A DNA stretch of 64,000 nt from Cokeromyces recurvatus (Eukaryota; Mucoromycota; Mucoromycetes; Mucorales; Mucoraceae): assembly GCF_025118155.1 (NCBI RefSeq), contig NW_026251432.1:62001-126000 (forward strand), in the 5' to 3' direction. The position numbers and the translations under genes are program-made. Numbering within the stretch: the stretch's first letter is position 1; every line of letters begins with the position of its first letter. A model generated the notes under the pieces. That model saw only the letters and a list, made by a program, of their open reading frames with translations. It ran no database searches and was not told the DNA's origin. Shown here one piece after another: positions 1-11,690 of the stretch.

Positions 1-510
1 TATATAGTTCTTAGAGGTAATAGTCAAACACGCTTCTCAAATATAAGGCGTCAATTCATCGCCTTTTTTTTTTATTTTATTTATTTATCTCTTTAGACCA
101 GTGCTCTTCAATAGGATTTCATAAATTTAACTATAGCGCTCCCCTTTTTTTTAATAGATTTGTCTAGTCACCTTGAGCATTTGTCTTCATTTTCTAAGCG
201 TATGCTGCTCTTGTTGAGTGCTTTTCTGAGCAACCTATTTTTTTTTCTTTTACAAAGAATTTAGATTTGTACGAATAAATTTATTTTATTTCAAAATTAT
301 GCGTCTAACAAAAATTTTAACCAATCTTTTCCAAAAAAAAAAAAAAAATATGTATTTCACTTTCAAATCAAAACTGAGCTAAGTTGTGACCCCTTTTGTC
401 GATTTAGGACTGCTAATTTTTTAATTCATTTTAACTTTTTTTTTTTTTTTTTTTTATTTTTTATTTTTATTATTATTAATTTTTAGATAAACTCTTTACC
501 CTTTATAACA
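1..510. other. 5' flank of RRN3, no gene seen
   Basis: AT-rich DNA with several T and A runs, the longest a T run shortly before the RRN3 start codon. No open frame of convincing composition and no RNA gene was recognised. It probably holds the RRN3 promoter and 5' UTR; the left edge could include the end of a neighbouring transcript, but nothing in the sequence shows this. Confidence 0.5.
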
Positions 511-1200
511 ATGCCTGTTCGATCACCTAATTTAGTTGAAGATCCAGCAATGACACAAGATCTTACAAAAAATATTACTTCAGTGCCCTTACTTGCCGAA
601 AGCGAAGAAACCAACGAAAATGTCAGTAAAGAAAAGTTGAATAATATGAAACTTATGATGAAGACTTTCGTTTTAGGTGCTCTTCGTGAAAAAGAACAGG
701 TAAACTATTTTATTTCTCGTTACAGGTTTTTTTTAAACTTGGAACTAGTCTTATTGTAGTTTTTTCTTCTTTTTTTTTTTGTTATTATTATTAAGCCTGT
801 TCTTTTTAAATATATAACGGCATAATTATAAAAAGGGAGTGAAGTATGCATATTTCATAATGTTTTGATTTCTTTTTTTTTTCTTGAAAAAAAAAAAATA
901 ACCAACTACTGCGGCATGTCCCCGTATTGAATTAGTTTTTTCTTTTTTCTTTAAAAAAAAACGACCAATACGTTCGGGTAATTGCTCTTAAAGCTTTTAG
1001 AGGGTCCAAAAAGTAATATATTCCATATTCAAATTACATAATGAAGGAAAGGGGGATATTTGACAAGAGATATAAAAAAGACAGTTTTATCTATTTTTTT
1101 TTAATATGGGATAATGAAAGTTAGTAGTTGGAGTCCATAAATGGATATGTATTAGCCCATAAAAGAAGCCTTTTGGACTTCTGACGTGATCATGTTTCCC

Positions 1201-1245
<45 letters not shown>

Positions 1246-3107
1246 ATACATTTGTTTTCTCTTTTGATTTATTTCCTTTTCTTTCTTTAATTAAATTACA
1301 CACACACACATTTATTAAGACCTTCTTTTGTTTTATTTTGTAGGGTAATAGTTCAAGATATAATGAATTAGTTGAAATCCTTACTAGAGATCCGGAAAGC
1401 CCAGAAGCACCTTCTACCTTAAAATTATACACATGGATAATCGTATTATCACAATCTGTTTCACTCTTGGATAAATCATGTACAACTCTTGTTGAAGCTG
1501 TCTTACAAATTGATTGGAGTTTTCGTAATAGAGGCTTTGTGAATGCTTATATGGATTTTTTAGAAAATTTAGTATCTGCGCATGCATTCTATGCTGTATC
1601 CGTTTTCAATTCACTTGTTCAAGGATTTAGATATCGTCATTCTCTTCCTCCGAATACTTCTATCACTCGTACTATGTCCTATGAACGTTATCATGAAGCT
1701 CTTCAATGTATTTTACGATTAATCCCTACCGGCTCTAATTCATTATTTGTTAGTCTAGTTCGTTATATGCCTCATAAACGTTTTAATTCTGCTGATCAAG
1801 CCGCCTATGTCAAAAATTTACTTACTATATCTGAATATGTCTCTGTTTTACGTAAACAAATCTTGGGATTGATTATTGATCAAATGGTTCAAATAGATGC
1901 TCAAATTCAAATTGAATTGGATGAAATGGAGGAAGATGTCGAATTCGATGTGTATAACTTAAACTTTGATGAAGACTATGATTCAGAAGGGAGCGAGTCT
2001 GATGATGAAGAAAATATGTCAGATTCAGATAGTATTGATTCAGAAAATTCCGATGATTCTAAAGCAGACCACAACGATTCTATTCAAGAAATTAAATATA
2101 TGGTCCGTAAACTTGATGCTATGATGAACTTGACCTTCCAATATTTTGCTAAATGTGCTTATTCTGCTTCTCAAGATGTACAAAATGAAATATTCCATGC
2201 TCTTGTTGATATATTCGATCGTGCTGTGCTCAAGACGCTCAAGTCCCGTTATACTCAGTTTCTTTTGTTTTATTTTTGCTCTCTAAACGTCAATCTATAT
2301 AGTGATTACTTTTTAGAGCATTTAATCCAACATATTACAGATCCTTTAAAACCTAATGTCACTCGTGTTGCTGCTTCAGCTTATATTTCTTCTTATGTAG
2401 CTCGTGCAAAGTTTTTAGAACCCAATACAATACAGCGTGTTGTATTGACATTATCTAATTGGTGTGATGCCTATGTAGATCAATATGAATCCCAAGTTCA
2501 AGGTTTAGATTGTAAAAAACATGATGTCTTTTATGCTGTTGTTCAAGCAATCATGTATATCTTTTGTTTCCGTTGGAGAGATCTTGTAATTGACAATAAT
2601 GAACTTGTTATTGAAGAAGATGTAGAAATATCTGAAGAGCATCGTCATCTAACACATCCTGAGGCCGGTTTTGGAAATGGTACATCTCATACTTGGTGTG
2701 CTGGTTTGCGTAATTTGCCTCGTTTAGTGATGAGTCGATTTAATCCACTTAAATTATGTGCATCCTCAGTTGTTCGTCAATTTGCAAAATTAGCTCGTAG
2801 CACTCATTTTATGTATATTTATTCCATTTTGGAAAAAAATCGAGACGTGTTTGTACCTGGTTTAGAAAGTGCAAATATATTACAAACTGTGCAAACATTC
2901 TTTCCTTTTGATCCTTATCGATTAGAGGGCAGTCGTACCTTTGTGGATAATATCTATTTTGAATGGATCGCTGATGATGAAGATGATAGTGGCGAAGAAG
3001 ATAGTGATGAAGAAGATTCAGACGATGAGGATGAGGAGGATGAGGATGTAACGTCTGGGATGATGGCCATGAGTATCAGTCCAAGCCCTACACATTATTT
3101 GCACTAA
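511..3107 (+). CDS. RRN3: RNA polymerase I initiation factor RRN3 (TIF-IA)
   Basis: Two exons, 511-699 and 1344-3107, joined in phase 0 give about 650 residues; yeast Rrn3 is 627. Rrn3/TIF-IA binds Pol I and recruits it to the rDNA promoter in the nucleolus. Family hallmarks are visible: the early segment with LVSAHAFYAVSVFNSLVQ, the segment THPEAGFGNGTSHTW followed by LPRLVMSRFNPLKLCASSVV, and the C-terminal FFPFDPYRL block. Two acidic Asp/Ser-rich stretches follow, one around residues 265-310 (inserted in the HEAT-like repeats, as in yeast) and one near the C-terminus. The intron is 644 nt, far longer than most others here, with a CAG|GTAAAC donor and a TTTTGTAG acceptor. The start is the first ATG in frame after a T-rich leader. 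Identification is from family motifs; the splice sites are inferred from frame continuity. Confidence 0.93.
700..1343 (+). other. Long first intron of RRN3
   Basis: This 644-nt intron separates codon 63 from codon 64. It carries a run of about 39 A (1205-1243), a short CA repeat near 1300 and several T runs. No nested gene or RNA was recognised. The apparent minus-strand open frame over 1244-1432 overlaps the start of exon 2 and is a shadow. Confidence 0.8.
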
Positions 3108-3350
3108 ACAATATTTATAGTATTCATCCTCATTTTATCTATCAAAATATCATTTGTATATTAATTCCCCCACTTTTTTATATTTTACTGTATGCAAAAA
3201 CCAACCAACCAACAAACAAACAAAAAAAAATAGCATTGCTTTTCCATTATTATTCAAAATAAATAATGTAATCATATATTTTAATTAAAAAATAAAATAA
3301 AATAAAATAAAATAAAAAATAAAGTGAGCCATTTTGCCTGTTTTCAGTGT

Positions 3351-4406
3351 CTAATTTTCTTGTTGTGTTTTAGAGAATCTCCAACCAATTGATTTGGGGT
3401 TTAATAAAAACATGACAACTAAAACAGTTGAACTGCAAATAGCAAAGATACAGAAAGCGATACGAGATCGACGTTTCCAAGTAAGATCTATTCTTTTACT
3501 TGCTGATGTCATTTGTTGATTTGTAAAAGGATAGGATGCACCCAACAGCCAAAGGGGAGGAAAAATGAAACCAAACAAGAAGCATAGAAATGAAGGACGA
3601 AAATTAAATAAGCCTTTATTCTTTGTTGTTGATACTTCTTCTTTATCCTGGATGATTTCTCTCTTTTTGTTTTCAATATCATTTGAATCAAGTGTTGAGC
3701 TTCTTGAGGATATTGGACTGCCTGTTGTATGCTGTACTTGTTTACGTAACTGCTTTGCCTTTCTTACAAGTCTCGTCTTCCAATTGAAGGTTAACTTGTA
3801 ACAGGGAATGCTATCCTCATTTTCCATCTTATTAAATTCGTTTGTTTCATTTTCAACTGTATCTACTTCAGGTTCCGTACGAATTTGTCTTAATAATTCC
3901 AAACGCTTCTTCAACATTTCTTCGTCTAGCTGACCTTTTCTTCCTTGTTGATTCAGGTCCCTCAGTATCAAGGGCGACTTTGGTGTCATTAGACCCGATG
4001 ATAGATGACCGTTTTCATGATGAATCATGGTAGTTTCTACCGACTTTGGCGATCTAATACGATTTCCTTCATCGATTAAACGATCGATATTCCTTTTATG
4101 TTCATCTTTGTTATCTAAAGGTTGAGTGACTCCATGAACGAAGGATTCAAAGGAGTATTGTGGGTCAAAGAAGGCATTCCATCGTTGTCTTTGAAGATGA
4201 GCGTTGGATGTGATTTGTTCAATTCGTTTATTTACTTGAGAAGTAGTACTTTGATCTGTACTAGTTCCACTTGAGGACATACCTTTGTTGATGTATACAG
4301 TAAAGTCCAACATACTTTTATTAATGTCCGTATCAAGTTGATCATTCTCATGCGGAATAGACGCTTGTTGCTGTTGCTGTTGCTGTTGTTGTTGTTGTTG
4401 TTCCAT
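3351..4406 (-). CDS. Uncharacterised two-helix membrane protein with poly-Gln start
   Basis: A single-exon frame of 351 residues. It starts with MEQ followed by a Gln tract of about 13 residues. A long polar, probably disordered region follows. The C-terminal 90 residues carry two hydrophobic segments, roughly 272-294 (LCFLFGFIFPPLWLLGA core) and 314-336, separated by a basic loop with Trp-Lys-Arg-Arg, then a short polar tail. The Cys/Phe-rich first helix with a PPLW turn recalls small fungal plasma-membrane or ER proteins, but I do not recognise a named family. Both termini probably face the cytosol (inference). It converges tail to tail with RRN3, 243 nt away, and lies downstream of galT on the same strand. 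Confidence 0.7.
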   Translation of the reverse strand: MEQQQQQQQQQQQQASIPHENDQLDTDINKSMLDFTVYINKGMSSSGTSTDQSTTSQVNKRIEQITSNAHLQRQRWNAFFDPQYSFESFVHGVTQPLDNKDEHKRNIDRLIDEGNRIRSPKSVETTMIHHENGHLSSGLMTPKSPLILRDLNQQGRKGQLDEEMLKKRLELLRQIRTEPEVDTVENETNEFNKMENEDSIPCYKLTFNWKTRLVRKAKQLRKQVQHTTGSPISSRSSTLDSNDIENKKREIIQDKEEVSTTKNKGLFNFRPSFLCFLFGFIFPPLWLLGASYPFTNQQMTSASKRIDLTWKRRSRIAFCIFAICSSTVLVVMFLLNPKSIGWRFSKTQQEN

Positions 4407-4602
4407 TAAAGATTAAAAAAGAAACATGAAAAAGAACGTATTAAAAAAAAAATTCTTTAAGAAATATGATAAGCCAGATGACATGAGAATAACTTTATTT
4501 ATATTATTATATAAAAAATAAAAAAAAAAATTTAAGGGGGTTAAAGAAAATGAAGTTGTATAATATTTACAATAAATGATGCTTCAAATATAGGAATTCT
4601 TT

Positions 4603-5670
4603 TTAAAGATTTTCATTCACTTGTTCATGCTTGTAATGAACTTCAGAAAGATCTCTAAGACGAGCAGCTGCTTGTTCAGGAGTCAAATCACGTTGAGGTT
4701 CGCCAAGCATTTCAAAACCAACAAGGAACTTACGAACAGTAGCGCTTCTGAGAAGAGGAGGATAATAATGAAGATGAAGATGAGCATAGTCATATTCACC
4801 ATCGAAAGGCTTTTGATGAATACCCATAGAGTAAGGGAAACTGGTCTTGAACAAATTATCATAACGACAGGTAACACGACGAACAGCATCAGCGAGGTCT
4901 ACCTTTTGCTTTTCATTCATTTCAGGTAAAGAGCCAATATGAGTCTTGGGCAAGACCATGACTTCGAAGGGCCAGACAGCCCAGAAGGGGACGACAACCA
5001 AGAAGGTATCATTCTCAAACACAGTACGCTTACGTTCAGGGTCGGCCATTTCGCGTTGAGCATAATCACATAATAAACACTTACCATCGTGCTTTTCCTT
5101 GTATTCCTTTAAAGCAGCCAATTCCTTAGAGGGCTCCTCTGGGACACGTTCAGTACACCACATTTGACCATGAGGATGAGGATTAGAACAACCCATAGCA
5201 GCACCCTTGTTTTCGAAAATTTGAACGTGATTGATATAATCCGACTTCTTCTTCATTTCCAAGTAACTGTTTGTCCAGATATCAACAACACTCTTGATTT
5301 CTTCAACTGACATTTCGGCCAAAGTCAAGTCATGACGAGGAGAAAAACAGATGACATGACATTCACCACGAACACCTTCAACCTTGATCAAGTCATCATC
5401 ATTAGCTTGAAGTTCAGGTTGATCAACCTTTACAGCAGCGAAATCGTTGGGGAAACGGAAAGTACTATCATATTTAGGATTGTGTTCACCATTAGCTCGA
5501 ACGTTACCAGGACAAAGATAGCACTTGGGATCGTATTCTGGTCTCTTTGCCATATCAGCTTTTTCTTGTTGTCCTTGCCATGGTCTTTGAGTACGATGAG
5601 GAGAGCAAAGAACCCAAGACTTGGTGAGAGGGTTGTAACGACGGTGAGAGTTATTGTTGAAATCAAACAT
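4603..5670 (-). CDS. GAL7: Galactose-1-phosphate uridylyltransferase
   Basis: An intronless frame of 355 residues; yeast Gal7 is 366. It catalyses UDP-glucose + galactose-1-phosphate to glucose-1-phosphate + UDP-galactose, the second committed step of the Leloir pathway, in the cytosol. Visible hallmarks are the N-terminal RRYNPLTKSWVLCSPHRTQR block, the CYLCPGN metal-site motif, the NDFAA segment and the catalytic motif NPHPHGQMW, where the middle His of HPH is the uridylylated nucleophile. The C-terminal half has IHQKPFDG and the HLHLHYYPP metal-binding stretch. No GAL1 or GAL10 homologue is adjacent, so the GAL cluster of yeasts is not present here. The start has no upstream in-frame alternative before the T-rich leader. 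Confidence 0.96.
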   Translation of the reverse strand: MFDFNNNSHRRYNPLTKSWVLCSPHRTQRPWQGQQEKADMAKRPEYDPKCYLCPGNVRANGEHNPKYDSTFRFPNDFAAVKVDQPELQANDDDLIKVEGVRGECHVICFSPRHDLTLAEMSVEEIKSVVDIWTNSYLEMKKKSDYINHVQIFENKGAAMGCSNPHPHGQMWCTERVPEEPSKELAALKEYKEKHDGKCLLCDYAQREMADPERKRTVFENDTFLVVVPFWAVWPFEVMVLPKTHIGSLPEMNEKQKVDLADAVRRVTCRYDNLFKTSFPYSMGIHQKPFDGEYDYAHLHLHYYPPLLRSATVRKFLVGFEMLGEPQRDLTPEQAAARLRDLSEVHYKHEQVNENL

Positions 5671-6044
5671 TTTTTATTTAATAAAAGAAAGTTTTTTGTT
5701 TGTTAGTTTTTTTTTTCAGAATCTTTTATAAAATTTAATGCTTTTTTATATATAAAAAAAACAAAAAAAAAAATAAAATAAAATTAAAATCCGCAAAGTA
5801 GTTTTGATTATGTAAACAACTGAGTTTTATTATTTCCCCCGACAGCTTATGTAAATATTAAGTCCGTTTTTTTTTTTTTTTTTTTTCTGTAAATACATTG
5901 AAAGCAATAAAAGACAATGATAAACAAAAAACAATAATTATTAAATCTGATATCCTGTTTCTGCTAATAATTTAATCATTTCTAAGTTATAGTAAATGAA
6001 AGTAAAAGTTAATAAGTATATGTAAAAAAAAGAAAAAAATCTCA
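5671..6044. promoter_or_regulatory. galT 5' flank
   Basis: 374 nt between the galT start and the 3' end of the Zn2Cys6 gene, both on the minus strand. It has A and T runs and no open frame. It must contain the galT promoter by position; I could not identify a specific operator. Confidence 0.4.
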
Positions 6045-8808
6045 TTAATTTCCTTTGGTATCTATACCTTGCCAGTCTATTCCGTTTGATGCATCCCATA
6101 ATGAAGATTGTTGATCTATAGCTGTTTCATCTTTTTTATCAGCGCTCTGAAAAGCCATTGTGGATGCTATTGATGATGAATGGCCTTGTTTATGTAATAT
6201 CTCAGATTCTTTATTATTTCCATCACTGCCAACCACATTAGCTAATGCTTCCATGAATGGCACAATAGACGGCTAATACGATATACATGAATTTTTTCTA
6301 CAGATACTTAGTGTAACTTTGTTTTTGTTTTGTTTTTTACCTGTGTAATAAAAAGTGACAATTCATGATGTCGTTCTCTAAACCTCTTTGCTAAATTCTT
6401 TGATTCTACAATAAGGTTTGCATCTGCATTTTTATAATTTAACAGTAAAAGCATTTGTGTCTGTGAAATACAATAACCTGAAAATAGAAAAAATTTGACA
6501 TATGAGCTAAATAGGAAAAAAAAAAAAAAAAAAAAAAAAAGACTATAACAGAATGAAACATTTACTTGAAAGTGACCAACCACATAATAATGCTGTAACG
6601 TCTATTACATCAAATATATCTACTGAAGTCTTTAAACATTTTATACATTCAGAAGGCATTTGGACTGCAGAATCATTACCAAGACCCATTGAAATATAGG
6701 GTCTTTTTGATAATAAGTAAACTGCACAGTAAGCTAAGTAAAGTTTACCAGCTTTTTTTTTTTTTTTTTTTTTTTGTTAAATTAGAATTAATCATTATTT
6801 TCCCGCTTAGATAAAAATAATTAAAAAAAAAATTGTCACTAACCTCCATTATTTAATTTTCTTTCTAATCCTGGGTCTAAATCTTTTCGGGAAATCTGGG
6901 ATAATTCTTCTGCTGTCAAATTAAGGTCTGCAGGTAAGGAATTTTTCCATTCTAGAAGCATTTGTTCCAAATTGCGGGAAATGTTCTCCAAATTGACTCC
7001 TTTTTCGGACATTAAACGAGCTCTAGGCGAACAAAGTTTTCGAAGTGTATCGCCAAGAATATAAGCTAACTTTATCAAATAAATAAATAAAATATATTGA
7101 GTATTTTGTGGATCAGGATATTCTACATCACAATCAGCATCAGATATAGTTAAGGGTCTTCAATACATGTTAGTTTCTCTGATGTCTTTTTATTTTTATT
7201 TTTTTTTTACAATTACCTTCCTAATGACGCACAAACCCAACGATCGATTACATAAGCAGACCACCATAATCTCTTTTTAGCCTCCATCTCCTTTTTTGGT
7301 ATATCTTCTTGTTGAGTATTTGCTCTGTGTAATCCTAAATCCTGTGCCTAGACATACATGACATGTTTTAGGCTTATATATAATTTATTTTTCTTTGTAT
7401 TATATATCATACCATTTTAACAGCTATACTTGTCATTATCCAATCTTTACTATCAATCCCCCATTTAACAGCATTAGCAGAATTAAGTAAGAGAACTTGA
7501 ATTGTTTCTATCTTTGGTTCAAGGAAATCCAAATCAAAATAAAGCTCCAACTGTTTATTAATATCCTTGAATAACGTATTTCGCTCTAAATTATATTTTT
7601 TTAATAATAGATCGTCCTCTTTTAGTAAGCGACAAGCAGCACGACAGACAGACATGATGATTGGTATAAATATAGCGGCATGGTTTGCCTTTTGATATTC
7701 TTCATAAAACTTGTCTTCATCTAAAATAGGTAGCATGGGATTCATCTTGATAAAGTAAAGTCTAATAAGGTGATCAGTAAGATCCTTAGGTGGTAATTTC
7801 CAATCTGGGTTTAATATTCTTCCAAAATCTAATTTGTTATGTACATTACATCCATATCGCACAATCATTAAATCTTCTTCATGTCCTTCCAAGGGTCTTG
7901 GTAGAGTCTCTTTTTCCTTACTTTCTAGATTACTTGCATTCTTTGCGAATAATCGATTTAATATATAAATTCCAGAAGAGCTTCCCATATATGAAAAGGG
8001 TGTATTAACCCTCTCTTTATTATCATCAGGCGTCATGTCCAACGATTTGATTTGATTTTGCTCATTATTTGATCGTTCTTCACAAGATGAATTTCTTTGA
8101 TAACTTCTTGTCTTATCTTCTACATCTTCTGTAAGGTGTGTATGATGAGACTCTAGATCAGATTCTTCTGAAGGGCTGCTATTATTTTCCATTATTGTCT
8201 TTATTGCTTCAGCAGGTAAATTCCCATTGGCTGCAATATTCATTAATAATTCTTCCATACGCCTTAATCTACTTTCTAATCCTTCTACATAGCCTTTAGG
8301 TGGTCCTCTCTTTTTAGCAACCTACAATAAATAATAATTTAGTTTAGCTAATAGTACGTACACATGAATATATATATATATATATATATATACTTACTTC
8401 ATCAAAGGTACATGCTTTACTATAGCTTTTGCAAGAAGAACATGGGTTTTGAGGATTTGCCTGATCATAATCACATCTAAATACATGTTAAAACCTAGGA
8501 CATGTATACATAACGGTTATTTTACCTTATTTTTTTACGTCTACATAAATCACCTAATAATAAAGTATACCATTAATGACTTGATTAGGAAGGCCAAGAA
8601 CAAAAAATCATCATGTATATTATAATTAAATAAAACAAACATATTGAATAAATCAATAACACTCACAGGCTCTAACTTTTTTAGTTCTTTTGCGTGGTGG
8701 CATGTCATCATTAGAAGAATGCTGAACTGATGATAAATGAGAAATTAAAGGTTGTGTTTGTGAAGACTGTATAGGTTGTTGTTGTTGCTGTCGATTAGCT
8801 GGATACAT
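6045..8808 (-). CDS. Zn2Cys6 fungal transcription factor
   Basis: Nine exons in consistent phase: 8808-8667, 8553-8526, 8476-8398, 8321-7413, 7347-7217, 7157-6844, 6751-6566, 6477-6341 and 6272-6045, giving 717 residues. After a Gln-rich leader and a basic PPRKRTKKVRAC entry, the six Cys of a Zn2Cys6 cluster are assembled across exons 1-3 (CDLC, then RC, then CSSC and a final AC). A linker KKRGPPKGYVEGLESRLRRMEELL follows. The fungal_trans domain in exons 4-6 shows KKRLWWSAYVIDRW...GRP. It is a nuclear DNA-binding activator of unknown target; similarity to ascomycete amylase/xylanase-type regulators is only general. The 3' splice site of the exon 7 junction follows a long pure A tract. Proximity to galT is suggestive, but nothing here shows regulation. 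Confidence 0.9.
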
Positions 8809-9603
8809 ATTCCAGTAGCTGAACTTTGAGACTCAACTGGGACTTGAAGAAAAAAAAAAAGAAAAAAGAAAAAAGTACCCATATTAAATTTTTGAAGCCG
8901 CTGTTACTAATAATGATTGTTACGCATCAACAAAACAAATTCTTTAATTTATTCACTATTTATAAATATTCAAAGAAAAAGATAAAGAAACTATTAAACT
9001 TCTCGAATAGCTTTGAATGTTTTATGCTACCTTTTTGGATCTTTATGATTTAAATAATTAAGAATAAAACTCAGAGTAAACCATGAAGTTCCTTTAGGTC
9101 AAAAATGATAATAATAAATAGGAGGAGATTTAGACGTCAAATAAATATTGTATTATGTATAGCAGTCTAGGAAGAAATATACTATAATATAACCATTGCT
9201 ATTATTATATTAAAATGGTATTAGCAAAAAAAAAAAAAAAAAAAAAAGAAAAAAGTACGTATGAAAGATCATCTCAGAGTACAGCATTTATTGTTATATT
9301 TGTTTGTTTCATAAAATCATAGTGTACCAGTATTGCGAAATACTGTAGTAGCACAACTACTGGTCATGATTGCTATTTTATCCAAGCTTCAAGCAAATAT
9401 GTGTGTGAGATTGAGATGGTCAATAATTATTATTTTACAAGCTTAAATCTATATATGAAGGAGTAAGCTTATTATAGAAAGAAAAGCTAGCCAATAAAAA
9501 AGCGTCTATTTTTAAGGTATAATATAATATAGAAATAATGCTACAAGTATATAATAGACCACTTTTCTTTCTGCTCTTTCTTCTATTTCAATAAAGGCTA
9601 ACA
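8809..9603. promoter_or_regulatory. Divergent intergenic region with a compound hairpin
   Basis: This 795-nt stretch separates the Zn2Cys6 gene (minus) from the next gene (plus). It is AT-rich and contains a run of about 22 A near 9225 and the inverted-repeat cluster at 9326-9364. No other gene was recognised. Confidence 0.5.
9326..9364. repeat. Compound inverted repeat
   Basis: An outer pair ACCAGTA/TACTGGT (7 bp) bounds the segment. Inside are two competing hairpins: CAGTATT-gcga-AATACTG and GTAGT-agcaca-ACTAC. The arrangement can fold as a three-way or cruciform structure. It lies in a divergent intergenic region and could be a regulator site or a remnant of a small transposon end. Confidence 0.6.
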
Positions 9604-10731
9604 ATGGAAAATGAATATATTGACTTGTATCATCAACAACAGCAGAGACAACATGGAAGAAGGCCTTCCTCGTACGTATTACCAGAACAAAAGTACCCAC
9701 CATTCAATTATTATCATTATCATTACTATGTGCATCCATATTCAAATTATTCACCTATGCGGAACAAACAAAAAGATCAACTACCTCTATTATCCGATCA
9801 AGAATGTCGAATCTCAACTGAACGTTCAAGAACAAGCGATAATCAGGTATATATATATATAAATATAGACCTATATGCATGTATTTGATTTAGTTAGAAA
9901 CAGGAAAATGACAAGCATAACAGAATTAAAGTGAACCATGATATTGATTTAGAAAAAGAATTTCAAAATATCAATGTTAATTATCATTTAGAAGATGATA
10001 TGGAACCTATGAATGAACAAGAAATACTTGCTGCTATTAATGCCATTATAAATGAAAGAGACTTGGAAAGCTACAAAAAAGAAGAAGATGACAATGTCCC
10101 CATTATAGCTGCTGAACCAAATGATAAGAATTTAATAACTCAAGATTATAATATCATTTCACCAACTGAAACACACAAAGTACCGACATTAAAAAAATGG
10201 CTATTTTCTCTTATGTCTAACAAAGGAACGTCTCTTTGGGGAGTAAAGAAGACGATAAAGAAAGAAACGGCAAACGACTTTATTCAGAACTACAATCCTA
10301 TGACAGCAAATAGTCATATAGCACCTACCCCTGTTCTGTCACCAGACTCATTCAACACTACCACTACCACTACCACTAACACTAACACTAACACTACACC
10401 TTCACCTATTAATCATTTTTCCCTCCAACAACAACACCAACAGTCACCGCAAGTTATGCATTCAAATGACGTCTGTAATAGAGGGAGTCCTTATTGGTAC
10501 TTTCGATACCATTGTTTATCAAACTGGCTACCATTTGACCCTATAAATCAACAAAAAATACAACATCATTTGTTACATTGTCCCTATGACATACTAATAA
10601 TTATAGACTCACACTTTAAAGGAGGCCATATACCCATTTTTGCTTTACCATGTCAACAGATAGCTTATTGTCCAATTGATTTCACTTTAACTCAGTTTAT
10701 TACTTTAGAGCTTCATCTTTTTAATCTTTGA
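9604..10731 (+). CDS. Unknown protein with possible WWE-like C-terminal domain
   Basis: Two exons, 9604-9846 and 9904-10731, phase 0, give 356 residues. The N-terminal two thirds are low-complexity (Gln, Tyr, His, Asn and a Thr/Asn repeat). The C-terminal part has SPYWYFRY...NWLPFDPINQQKI, which has the aromatic pair and the W-x-P-F/Y-D then N/Q-Q-x-I pattern of WWE-type domains that bind poly-ADP-ribose or partner proteins. I infer a WWE-like fold only from this pattern. A basic central stretch around KKWLFSLMSNKGTSLWG precedes it. The start is the first ATG (MENEYIDLYH); an alternative out-of-frame ATG at 9611 gives a shorter, low-quality frame. Function unknown. Confidence 0.6.
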
Positions 10732-10973
10732 CACAAACAAATCATTGTATACATAGCTTTTTACCTTGTCCAAAATATGTATAATAGCTCCAATAAATAA
10801 TTCTTTAAGCTTACTTTAACACTGTTATTGTTATTATAGAATTTATGTTACAAAAAAAAAAAAACGTTGTACTGAGAAAAAATAATTCATATGTTTAATT
10901 TGTCTTTCATATGTATAGGTATCATTGTTTCTATCGAAAACTATTACTCAAATATAATATAATATAAAAATAA

Positions 10974-11428
10974 TTAAAGTGTAATCCTATGGCTATGAAG
11001 ATGTTCATAACACCAAATCTTCATTTTTTGTGGTAATAGCCAAGACCACATCTTGAAAGCAATCATGCAAAAGAATTGCCATTGAAATAGTAAACTACCG
11101 ATCGCGACAATCATGATTGTATAAACAACAAGCTCCATAAAAAAGAATACAATATAGTAAAACCATGTATCATCTAAACTACAAAGTTTAATGTTCTACC
11201 TTTTTTTTTTCCTTTTTCTTTTTTTTTCTTACTTTTATAATGGAGTAATCTCAACAACATGCTTGTGACATGAACACTAGAAGAGCCTGTTACTGTAAAG
11301 ATACAAAACCTCCATAACCATATCAAGTAGTATTTTAGCCCTTTCCTCTGGCTAATTTGATTTATGCTATCATTTGTTGCTGTTGTAGTTGGAAGTAAAG
11401 TAGTTCTTTCGTCATGATAGGCCTCCAT
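10974..11428 (-). CDS. Small uncharacterised membrane protein
   Basis: Two exons, 11428-11233 and 11173-10974, give 131 residues. Only acceptance at TTTAG before 11173 avoids stops and gives a continuous hydrophobic product. After a polar start (MEAYHDERTTLL) there are about three hydrophobic segments: one around KYYLIWLWRFCIFTVTG, one around FYYIVFFFMELVVYTIMIVAIGS, and one around WQFFCMIAFKMWSWLL. The C-terminus is basic with His residues. I do not recognise the family. The acidic-dileucine-like ERTTLL at the N-terminus would suit a vacuolar or endosomal protein (weak inference). It converges with the WWE-like gene, with 242 nt between them. Confidence 0.6.
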
Positions 11429-11690
11429 TTTATCAAAAAAAAAAATCTGATAAGGAAAGAGAAAAAATGAATTATTTAAAAAAAAAAAAAAAAATGAATC
11501 CCCGATAAATTATTAGCATGATGAGGCAATGTTAAATAAAAAAAAACTTCCCGCAAATGTATTATAATAAAGAAAGTGTATAAAACTAATTTATATTTGT
11601 ATATTTTGAAAAAGAAATACATATATATAAATGCTGTATACAAGAATAGTAACTAGTAGAATTTTTTTTTATATATAATTTATTTCAAGA

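Noticed and set aside
4603..8808. galT and the adjacent Zn2Cys6 factor as a galactose gene cluster
   Set aside because: Both are on the same strand, but no galactokinase, epimerase or permease is nearby and the factor has no GAL-specific signature; adjacency alone does not support it.
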